Source: an uncultured Oscillospiraceae bacterium (GTDB lineage Bacteria; Bacillota; Clostridia; Oscillospirales; Oscillospiraceae). Taken from it: a stretch of 47,297 bases of DNA. The notes under the pieces are model-generated. The model was not told where the DNA came from. It was given only the letters and a program-made list of their open reading frames with translations, and searched no databases. Positions 18,035-24,722 of the stretch are shown here, piece by piece (position 1 is the stretch's first letter; the number at the start of each line of letters is the position of its first letter). The position numbers were made by a program, and so were the translations under genes. The stretch covers positions 1 to 47,297 of the forward strand of contig CAKTFW010000009.1 in assembly GCA_934561175.1 (NCBI GenBank), read 5' to 3'.

Positions 18035-19429
18035 ATGCAACGAACACTGATTTCCGAAATTATCGCCAACCCCAAGGGCTTCGACAAGCAGCAGGTCACC
18101 GTCGGCGGCTGGGTTCGCACCATTCGTGATATGGGCAACTTTGGCTTTATCGAGCTCAATGACGGCAGCTGCTTCAAACCGCTGCAGATCGTCATGGAAG
18201 ATGGTGTGCTGGAGAATTATAAAGAGATTGCCAAGCAGAATGTCGGCGCGGCACTGGTTGTCAAGGGTACGCTGGTACACACTCCGGAAGCCAAGCAGCC
18301 CATCGAGTGCAAGGCCGCCATTATTGAGGTAGAAGGCGCTTCCACACCTGACTATCCGCTGCAAAAAAAGCGCCACAGCGTTGAATTTCTGCGCAGCATC
18401 GCCCATCTGCGTCCCCGCACCAACCTGTTCTCCGCTGTTTTCCGCGTCCGTTCTGTGGCAGCCTTTGCCATTCACCGGTTCTTCCAGGAGCAGGGCTTTG
18501 TCTATGTTCATACCCCGCTGATCACCGGTTCTGACTGTGAGGGTGCCGGTGAGATGTTCCGGGTCACCACCATTGATCCCGCCAATCCTCCGCGTACCGA
18601 GGACGGCGCGATTGATTACAGCAAGGACTTTTTCGGCAAGGCAACCAATCTGACCGTCTCCGGCCAGCTCAACGGTGAGACCTTCGCCCAGGCGTTTGGC
18701 AAGATCTACACCTTTGGGCCTACTTTCCGTGCAGAAAATTCCAATACGCAGCGTCACGCTGCTGAATTCTGGATGATTGAGCCGGAAATTGCATTTGCCG
18801 ATCTGGAAGACGATATGGAAATGGCGGAAGCCATGATTAAGTATGTCATCCGCTATGTCATGGAGCAATGCCCGCAGGAACTGGCGTTCTTTAACAGCTT
18901 TGTGGACAAGGGCCTGCTGGAACGGCTGGAGCATGTGGCTTCCTCTGATTTTGGCCGTGTCAGCTATACCGAAGCCGTGGAAATTCTCAAGCAGCACAAC
19001 GACCGCTTTGAATACAAAGTTGAATGGGGCTGCGACCTGCAGACCGAGCACGAGCGTTTCCTGACCGAGCAGATCTTCAAGCGTCCGGTCTTTGTCACGG
19101 ACTATCCAAAGGAAATCAAGGCCTTCTACATGCGCCTCAATGACGACAACAAGACGGTCGCCGCGGTGGACTGCCTGGTTCCGGGAATCGGTGAAATCAT
19201 CGGCGGCAGTCAGCGTGAAGAACGGCTGGATGTGCTGGAGCGCCGGATTGTAGAAACTGGTATGAAGCCGGAGGATTATTCCTGGTATCTGGATCTGCGC
19301 CGCTACGGCTCCACCAAGCACGCGGGCTTCGGCCTTGGATTTGAGCGTATCATCATGTACCTCACCGGTGTTTCCAATATCCGCGATGTCATTCCCTATC
19401 CGCGGACCGTCGGCAACGCAGAATTCTAA
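18035..19429 (+). CDS. asnS: Asparagine--tRNA ligase
   Basis: The 464-residue class IIb synthetase has an N-terminal OB-fold anticodon-binding domain (about 15-110) and a catalytic core with motif 2 (TFGPTFRAENSNTQRH, about 225-240) and motif 3 (GFGLGFERI near 433, followed by NIRDVIPYPR). The RAENSNT form and the NIRDVIPYPRT ending are typical of AsnRS rather than AspRS. It charges tRNA-Asn in the cytosol. It is the last gene of the csaB-purine operon, 29 bp after the AICAR transformylase, and is followed by a very strong terminator. The ribosome binding site is weak (GAAGAAAAGAG), so expression may depend partly on upstream translation. Confidence 0.95.
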   Translation: MQRTLISEIIANPKGFDKQQVTVGGWVRTIRDMGNFGFIELNDGSCFKPLQIVMEDGVLENYKEIAKQNVGAALVVKGTLVHTPEAKQPIECKAAIIEVEGASTPDYPLQKKRHSVEFLRSIAHLRPRTNLFSAVFRVRSVAAFAIHRFFQEQGFVYVHTPLITGSDCEGAGEMFRVTTIDPANPPRTEDGAIDYSKDFFGKATNLTVSGQLNGETFAQAFGKIYTFGPTFRAENSNTQRHAAEFWMIEPEIAFADLEDDMEMAEAMIKYVIRYVMEQCPQELAFFNSFVDKGLLERLEHVASSDFGRVSYTEAVEILKQHNDRFEYKVEWGCDLQTEHERFLTEQIFKRPVFVTDYPKEIKAFYMRLNDDNKTVAAVDCLVPGIGEIIGGSQREERLDVLERRIVETGMKPEDYSWYLDLRRYGSTKHAGFGLGFERIIMYLTGVSNIRDVIPYPRTVGNAEF

Positions 19430-19444
19430 GCTTTTGTACTTCTA

Positions 19445-19481
19445 CCGCCAGCTGTTCCAGTGTGAACAGCTGGCGGTTTTT
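19445..19481 (+). terminator. Intrinsic terminator after asnS
   Basis: A 13-bp perfect stem (19445-19457 with 19464-19476), 6-nt loop and five Ts. Confidence 0.95.
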
Positions 19482-19573
19482 CATAAAATCCGAAAAAATT
19501 CTGCTTCGATATGAAAGAAATACGCCCGCCCGTGCACAGATAGGATGTAAGGCCTTGAAGGAGAGAAACATAT

Positions 19574-20047
19574 ATGTTTTCAAACGAAGCATTTGCCCAA
19601 ACCGCACAACAGTTTATGGACACCGTCTATCGCGTGGCCTACAGCTGGCTGAAAAATCCGGACGATGCAAATGATGTCACGCAGGATGTATTGATGGAAT
19701 TATATCGGACCGATAAACAATTTGAATCAGATATCCATCTTCGAAACTGGCTCATTCGCGTAACCATCAACCGCTGCAAAATGCTCTTCCGTTCCCCTTG
19801 GCGGAAAACGGAAAATATCGATGATTACGCCGAAACACTCCATTTTGAGCAGTCGAGTGACCAAGCACTGTTCAAAGCCATTATGGCACTTGACAAAAAA
19901 TACCGCATCCCGTTGCTGCTCTTCTATTACGAGGGATATTCCACCAGGGAGGTTGCATCTATGCTCTCGATTTCAGAAAAAACAGTCAGTACCCGGTTGT
20001 TCCGCGCAAAGGCAAAACTTCGCACCATATTAGAGGAGGCTAACTGA
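19574..20047 (+). CDS. ECF-type RNA polymerase sigma factor
   Basis: The 157-residue protein has sigma region 2 (about 12-75, with the NPDDANDVTQDVLMELYR core) and region 4 (about 100-155, with a helix-turn-helix in GYSTREVASMLSISEKTVSTRL). It lacks regions 1 and 3, as expected of the ECF group. The ATG follows AAGGAGAG. The stop overlaps the start of the next gene by one base (TGATG), so the two are probably coupled. That gene encodes a one-helix membrane protein that may act as the cognate anti-sigma or its sensor. The stimulus and target promoters are not visible; I found no convincing ECF-type promoter upstream. Confidence 0.92.
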   Translation: MFSNEAFAQTAQQFMDTVYRVAYSWLKNPDDANDVTQDVLMELYRTDKQFESDIHLRNWLIRVTINRCKMLFRSPWRKTENIDDYAETLHFEQSSDQALFKAIMALDKKYRIPLLLFYYEGYSTREVASMLSISEKTVSTRLFRAKAKLRTILEEAN

Positions 20048-20640
20048 TGTCCGATAAAGAACGATTTCAGCGTGTATTCGCACCGCTGCATGCCTCCCCA
20101 GAGACATTGACGGAGGTAATCAAAATGACAGAACATACCAGGCAGAAACCCCATATCCGCCGGGCTGCAGTGCTGGCACTGGCCGCAGCACTCATGCTGG
20201 CACTGGCCGGTCTCGCCTATGCCGCAGATCTCGGCGGCATTCAGCGCACCGTACAGCTGTGGATTCACGGGAACCAAACAGACGCCGTGATGACCGTAGA
20301 ACCGGGTCATTATACGCTGGACTATACCGATGAAAACGGAAACGCACAGCAGCGCGGCGGTGGCGGTGTCGCCATCGCGGAGGATGGCACGGAGCGTCCA
20401 CTGACGGAAGAAGAGATGATGGGAATGCTCAATTCACCAGAAGTCCGCCAATTGGAAGATGGAAGTGTGATGGTCTATTATTATGGCCAGGCATTGGATA
20501 TTACCGACAAGTTCGACGAAGACGGTGTTTGCTATGTGCAGCTCAACAGCACGGACGGCACCCTCTATATGACAATCAAAGCACAGGGCGGATATGCAAC
20601 AAGCACCAGCGCCTATATCTCCCCCGAAGATTTCAGCTGA
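20047..20640 (+). CDS. Single-pass membrane protein coupled to the ECF sigma factor (possible anti-sigma)
   Basis: The 197-residue protein has a cytoplasmic N-terminus (1-38), one membrane helix (about 39-60) and an extracytoplasmic domain rich in acidic residues, with a GGGG stretch near 104-107. This layout and the one-base overlap with the ECF gene resemble anti-sigma factors. However, I see no zinc-binding HxxxCxxC motif, so it is not a ZAS-type anti-sigma. GAGGAGG inside the sigma gene is its ribosome binding site. I do not recognise the extracytoplasmic domain. The role as anti-sigma or sensor is inferred from the position. Confidence 0.8.
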   Translation: MSDKERFQRVFAPLHASPETLTEVIKMTEHTRQKPHIRRAAVLALAAALMLALAGLAYAADLGGIQRTVQLWIHGNQTDAVMTVEPGHYTLDYTDENGNAQQRGGGGVAIAEDGTERPLTEEEMMGMLNSPEVRQLEDGSVMVYYYGQALDITDKFDEDGVCYVQLNSTDGTLYMTIKAQGGYATSTSAYISPEDFS

Positions 20641-20670
20641 CCCAAAAATGCGCTTTGACGCGAACGAAAA

Positions 20671-20710
20671 ACAGGCAGAATCCCCAACGGATTCTGTCTG
20701 TTTTATTTTT
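20671..20710 (+). terminator. Intrinsic terminator of the sigma operon
   Basis: A 12- to 13-bp stem with one G-U pair (20671-20683 with 20689-20701), 5-nt loop and T-rich tail. Confidence 0.9.
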
Positions 20711-20763
20711 CCCCTAATTTATTGATGATGACGATTCGGTGTTCCGGCATTTGGAACTGCCGC

Positions 20764-20792
20764 TTGACAAGATATAGGCAATTTTGTACAAT
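20764..20792 (+). promoter_or_regulatory. Promoter of lysA
   Basis: TTGACA (20764-20769), 17 bp, TACAAT (20787-20792). The leader is only about 50 nt, too short for a lysine riboswitch. Confidence 0.85.
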
Positions 20793-20849
20793 TATAGATA
20801 ACTATTTTATCACTTCTGCCAACACCGGCAAAGGGAACAGGAGCTGCCC

Positions 20850-22106
20850 ATGAAGACACCGTTTATCACCAAGGCGCAGGGTGAGGCAATCGCCGCCCAG
20901 TACCCTACCCCCTTCCATCTGTATGACGAGCACGGGATCCGGGAAAACGCCCGTGCGCTAAATCAAGCTTTCTCCTGGAATCCCGGTTTTCGGGAGTATT
21001 TCGCCGTCAAGGCAACACCGACGCCTGCGATCTTGAACATCCTCAAAGAAGAGGGCTGCGGCGCCGACTGTTCCAGTCTGACGGAGCTCATGATTGCAGA
21101 CCGCTGCGGTCTCCGCGGAGACGACATCATGTTTTCCTCCAACGAAACGCCTGCCGAAGAGTTCCAGCTGGCAGACAAGCTGCACGCCATCATCAATCTG
21201 GACGATATCACGCATATTGAATTTCTGGAGCAGGCCATTGGCCACATTCCGGAGAAAATCTGCTGCCGCTTCAACCCCGGCGGCACCTTCACCCTGGGCG
21301 AAAGCGAAGAAGGTTTCCAGGTTATGGACAATCCCGGCGACGCCAAATACGGCATGACCCGTGCGCAGATTGTCGAGGCCTATAAAATTCTGCAGCAGAA
21401 GGGCGCAAAAGAATTCGGCATTCACGCATTTCTCGCCTCCAACACCCTCTCAAACGACTATTACCCGGCACTGGCCGCCATTCTCTTTAAGCTCGCCGTA
21501 GAGCTGAAGCAGGAAACCGGCGCACACATCACCTTTATCAATCTCTCCGGCGGAATTGGCGTCCCCTATCGCCCGGAACAGGCTGAAAACGACATTGCCA
21601 TTATCGGCGAAGGCGTGCGAAAGGCATATGAAGAGATTCTGGTCCCCGCCGGAATGGGCGATGTCTCCATCTTCACCGAACTCGGCCGCTATATGCTGGC
21701 GCCCTACGGCCATCTGGTCACCCGCGCCATTCACGAAAAGCATACCTATAAGGAGTACATCGGCGTGGATGCCTGTGCCGCTAACTTGATGCGTCCAGCT
21801 ATTTACGGCGCTTATCACCATATTACGGTACTGGGCAAGGAAAACGCCCCCTGCGATCACAAATACGATATCGTCGGCTCTCTGTGCGAAAATTGCGACA
21901 AATTTGCAATCGACCGGATGCTGCCGAAAATCGATCGCGGCGACCTGCTTGTCATCCACGACACCGGTGCCCACGGCCATGCCATGGGCTATAACTACAA
22001 CGGCCGCCTGCGCTCCGCAGAAATTCTGCTGCAGGAGGACGGAACCACCCGTCTGATCCGCCGTGCCGAAACGGTAGACGACTATTTTGCAACCATCATC
22101 TGGTAA
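20850..22106 (+). CDS. lysA: Diaminopimelate decarboxylase-like PLP enzyme
   Basis: The 418-residue protein is a fold-type III PLP decarboxylase with the PLP lysine at K54 in YFAVKATPTP. It has a GGTFTLG phosphate-binding region (about 146-152), an HDTGAHGHAMGYNYNG stretch (about 370-385) that matches the C-terminal active-site tyrosine region, and SLCENCDKFA with the cysteine pair near 345. Diaminopimelate decarboxylase makes lysine from meso-diaminopimelate in the cytosol. Related ornithine or carboxynorspermidine decarboxylases are less likely because of these motifs. The ATG follows CAGGAG, and the gene stands alone between a strong promoter and a bidirectional terminator. Confidence 0.9.
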   Translation: MKTPFITKAQGEAIAAQYPTPFHLYDEHGIRENARALNQAFSWNPGFREYFAVKATPTPAILNILKEEGCGADCSSLTELMIADRCGLRGDDIMFSSNETPAEEFQLADKLHAIINLDDITHIEFLEQAIGHIPEKICCRFNPGGTFTLGESEEGFQVMDNPGDAKYGMTRAQIVEAYKILQQKGAKEFGIHAFLASNTLSNDYYPALAAILFKLAVELKQETGAHITFINLSGGIGVPYRPEQAENDIAIIGEGVRKAYEEILVPAGMGDVSIFTELGRYMLAPYGHLVTRAIHEKHTYKEYIGVDACAANLMRPAIYGAYHHITVLGKENAPCDHKYDIVGSLCENCDKFAIDRMLPKIDRGDLLVIHDTGAHGHAMGYNYNGRLRSAEILLQEDGTTRLIRRAETVDDYFATIIW

Positions 22107-22118
22107 AAAGCTGGAAAA

Positions 22119-22164
22119 AGCCCCCTGGTGTAGTTCTTATTCTACACCAGGGGGCTGCTTTTTT
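22119..22164. terminator. Bidirectional intrinsic terminator
   Basis: A 15-bp perfect stem (22119-22133 with 22142-22156) and 8-nt loop. Six Ts at 22159-22164 serve lysA, and the A-tract at 22115-22119 serves the convergent zinc transporter operon. Confidence 0.95.
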
Positions 22165-22169
22165 GATCG

Positions 22170-23012
22170 TCAGGCGCTTTTCCGGTTCCGCAGCAAAAAT
22201 GTTACCACAAAGCATATCGCCAAATACAGTGAGATCGTCGCTCCGGTCGAGCAACCCACATAATAGCTTGTAAGCAGTCCAGCCACACCGCTGCAAAAGG
22301 CCAATAAGATAGAGATCAGATGATACTGGCGCAGATTTCGCGCCACATTCCGTGCCGAAGCCGCCGGAAGGACCAACAGCGAATTGATCACCAGCAAACC
22401 AACCCAGGTCAATGACAATGTGACAACTACGGCAATACAAACCGAAAACAGGGTTTCTACCGCCCGTACCGGGATTCCGCGGGAGGAAGCCAGCGCCGGA
22501 TGCACCGCCGTCAACACCATGCGATTGGATGCAAAAATCCAGAGCAACACCGTCAGCACCAGAACAATTGCCAACAGGCCAATCTCCCGCGGCGTTACGG
22601 AGAGTACATCGCCAATCAGGTACTGGTTGAATTTGGTAAAGCTGTTGCCTCCCGCCGTTGCAATAAAAATACCGAGCGCGACCGCTGACGACGAAAAGAC
22701 GCCGATGATCGTATCTGCCGCCTGGTTGGTCCGGCTGCGGACAAAAGTAAACAGCAATGCAAAGACAATCGACAAAACAACCGCCACCGCCATCGGCTGC
22801 ACCGCGCCGCAGAGCACGCCGATGGCAATGCCCGTAAAAGCCGAATGGCCGAGCGCATCAGAGAAAAAGCTCATACGGCCCGTCACAATCATCGTGGAGA
22901 GTAGCCCAAACAATGGCGTCATGACCAAAATGGCAAGCAGCGCATTTTTCATAAAGTTCATGCTGACCCAGTCGAAGGGCAGCGCACCAAGGATCGAATA
23001 CCACAGGCTCAT
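22170..23012 (-). CDS. znuB: Metal (zinc-type) ABC transporter permease
   Basis: The 280-residue protein has about eight hydrophobic segments and the ABC-3 family pattern (MSFFSDALGHSAFTGIAIG, about 48-66; SSSAVALGIFIA, about 107-118). These permeases carry zinc or manganese across the membrane with a cluster A-I binding protein. The ATG at 23012 overlaps the ATPase gene stop by 4 bp. It is the third gene of a znuA-znuC-znuB order and ends at a bidirectional terminator. The metal is inferred as zinc from the His/Asp-rich loop of the binding protein; manganese or iron remain possible. Confidence 0.9.
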   Translation of the reverse strand: MSLWYSILGALPFDWVSMNFMKNALLAILVMTPLFGLLSTMIVTGRMSFFSDALGHSAFTGIAIGVLCGAVQPMAVAVVLSIVFALLFTFVRSRTNQAADTIIGVFSSSAVALGIFIATAGGNSFTKFNQYLIGDVLSVTPREIGLLAIVLVLTVLLWIFASNRMVLTAVHPALASSRGIPVRAVETLFSVCIAVVVTLSLTWVGLLVINSLLVLPAASARNVARNLRQYHLISILLAFCSGVAGLLTSYYVGCSTGATISLYLAICFVVTFLLRNRKSA

Positions 23013-23764
23013 TCCAGCGCACCTCCCATGTGGAAAATCTCCCGAAATTCCGGGGAAGAAAGCACCGCATGCGGCGTTCCGGTTTTGAGCACAGTTTCTT
23101 TCAGCAGAACCACCGTGTCTACATATTGTTCCAGCATGGAAAAATCGTGGGTAGTAATCAAAATGGATAGATCATAGCTCCGCCGGATTTCATCCAGCAT
23201 CCGCATAACCTGCTCCATCCCCTCTACATCTACGCCGGACAGCGGTTCATCCAGAATCAGAATATTGGGAATTGGTTCCAGCGCCAGCGCCAGCAGGACG
23301 CGCTGCAATTCCCCGCCGGAGAGATCCCCTACGCGTTTATCAAGCAGTGCTTCTCCGTGAACCCGCGCCAGACAGCGCAAAATCTGCTCCCGCAGTCGGC
23401 GGGGCACCGGTAAAAATGCCGGCCGGTGCGTCATGCAGCAGACAAACAGATCCAGCACGCTAACCGGATCGCCCTTGTCAAAAGTTGGGCTTTGGGGTAC
23501 ATAGCCGATCCGCAGTTTCTCCCCGCGGCCGCCAACTGTAGAAAAATGAATACTGCCAGTATACTGCCGCTGCCCAAGAATCGATTTCAATAAAGTAGAT
23601 TTTCCCGCACCGTTTGGCCCAATCAGCGCAGTGATCTGCCCACAATGCATATGCAGATTGACATCATGCAGGATTTCCTCACCCTGCAGCGTCACAGAAA
23701 GATTTTGAATTTTCAGGCAGCAGGAGCCATCACAGCTGCCGTCTCCATGTTTGGGCGCAATCAT
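23009..23764 (-). CDS. znuC: Metal (zinc-type) ABC transporter ATP-binding protein
   Basis: The 251-residue ATPase has Walker A GPNGAGKST (about 48-56), the Q-loop in YVPQSPTF, the signature LSGGELQR (about 148-155), Walker B ILILDEPL and an H-loop TTHDF. It energises the ABC-3 permease encoded next, with 4-bp overlaps on both sides. The N-terminus carries an unusual His/Cys-containing extension before the ATPase fold (about residues 5-16, ending CDGSCC). This could bind metal and sense the transported ion, but that is only a suggestion. The start ATG at 23764 overlaps the binding protein stop. Confidence 0.92.
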   Translation of the reverse strand: MIAPKHGDGSCDGSCCLKIQNLSVTLQGEEILHDVNLHMHCGQITALIGPNGAGKSTLLKSILGQRQYTGSIHFSTVGGRGEKLRIGYVPQSPTFDKGDPVSVLDLFVCCMTHRPAFLPVPRRLREQILRCLARVHGEALLDKRVGDLSGGELQRVLLALALEPIPNILILDEPLSGVDVEGMEQVMRMLDEIRRSYDLSILITTHDFSMLEQYVDTVVLLKETVLKTGTPHAVLSSPEFREIFHMGGALE

Positions 23765-24627
23765 GCAAGCACCTCCGCAATGGCCGCAAAATTATTCCGC
23801 ATCGCTGTCTCGTAATCACAGTCGCCCATGCCAAGATCCAGCGCAGCTGTTTTGCAGCCGGTCTCCGCCGCAATAATGCCAGCCGCCGCATTGGAGCCAT
23901 AGACTTCTGTAAAAACACCTGGCAGATTATATTCGCACACCAACTCCACAATCTGCTTGAGGTCAGCCGCAGACGCCTCTGCGCCGCTTTCTTCTTCCAC
24001 CGCTGCTAAAATGTCCAGATCAAACGCCTCTGCAAAATAGGCAAAGCCATCATGAAAGGTCACAAGTTCTCGGCAGGAAAGATTTTGCAGCATTTCTGTT
24101 CCCTCCTGCTGCAGCGCATCCAGCTTCTGCGCATAGGCCGCAGCATTTGCTGTAAAGGTATCGGCCAGATCCGGATAGCGCTGGGACAGCCCATCTGCAA
24201 TATTGTGCACCATCGCTTTTGCATTTTCCGGTGATAGCCAGATATGCGGGTCGCCTTCTCCATGGGCGTCTGAATCCCCATCATGGTCAGCGTCCCCTTC
24301 CAGCAGGGCAATTCCGGCGCTGGAATCTATGCACTCCTTATCCGCAAACACATCCGCCATAAACGATTCCAGTCCCGCGCCAGAAAGGACAATGACATCT
24401 GCCCGTTCCACTGTTTTAGCCTGATTGACCGTCAGGGAATAATCATGCAGACAGGAAACCGAATCTGTAATAATGCGATTGACCTGAATGTCGGTCCCTG
24501 CGCAGACCGCCTCGGTAAACTGTGCCACCGGATAAGTCGTTGCGGCAACTGTTGGGCCGCTCTCTTCTACCGTACCGCAGCCTGCCAACAGCAGTACCAG
24601 CAGAAACATCGTCAAAAATTTTTTCAA
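23761..24627 (-). CDS. znuA: Metal (zinc-type) ABC transporter substrate-binding lipoprotein
   Basis: The 288-residue protein begins with a lipoprotein signal (lipobox LLAGC, lipidated Cys near residue 17) and has the cluster A-I metal-binding fold. Likely ligands are H in SCLHDYSL (about 61), H in GDPHIWLSP (about 128) and H in TFHDGF (about 193), with an acidic fourth ligand. An Asp/His-rich loop (about 112-125) before the second ligand is typical of zinc rather than manganese binders. The start is TTG at 24627, with AGAGGA eight bases upstream. It is the first gene of the importer operon. Confidence 0.92.
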   Translation of the reverse strand: MKKFLTMFLLVLLLAGCGTVEESGPTVAATTYPVAQFTEAVCAGTDIQVNRIITDSVSCLHDYSLTVNQAKTVERADVIVLSGAGLESFMADVFADKECIDSSAGIALLEGDADHDGDSDAHGEGDPHIWLSPENAKAMVHNIADGLSQRYPDLADTFTANAAAYAQKLDALQQEGTEMLQNLSCRELVTFHDGFAYFAEAFDLDILAAVEEESGAEASAADLKQIVELVCEYNLPGVFTEVYGSNAAAGIIAAETGCKTAALDLGMGDCDYETAMRNNFAAIAEVLA

Positions 24628-24659
24628 TCGTAAATCCTCTTTCGTGTAGTGATACCTTT

Positions 24660-24679
24660 ATTATACTAAAAGCTGTCAA
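24660..24679 (-). promoter_or_regulatory. Probable promoter region of the zinc importer operon
   Basis: The minus strand has a consensus TATAAT (24665-24660). A TTGACA (24679-24674) lies only 8 bp upstream, too close to serve as its -35, and the correctly spaced hexamer is poor. This suggests activator-dependent or otherwise atypical use. I see no clear Zur palindrome. Confidence 0.4.
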
Positions 24680-24684
24680 GTAGG

Positions 24685-24716
24685 AAAAAACCGGCGCGGC
24701 TTTGTTGCCGCGCCGG
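24685..24716 (-). terminator. Intrinsic terminator after the aconitase-family hydratase
   Basis: A 10-bp all-GC stem (24691-24700 with 24707-24716), a 6-nt loop, and six Us on the minus strand from 24690-24685. Confidence 0.93.
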
Positions 24717-24722
24717 CGCATA

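Noticed and set aside
19511..19536. TGAAAG ... CGTG upstream of the ECF gene as a self-regulated ECF promoter
   Set aside because: The spacing (about 13 bp) is too short and the match is weak.
24628..24684. Possible Zur box upstream of the zinc importer
   Set aside because: TCGTAAAT and TTTCGTGT occur but do not form a convincing palindrome at the right spacing.
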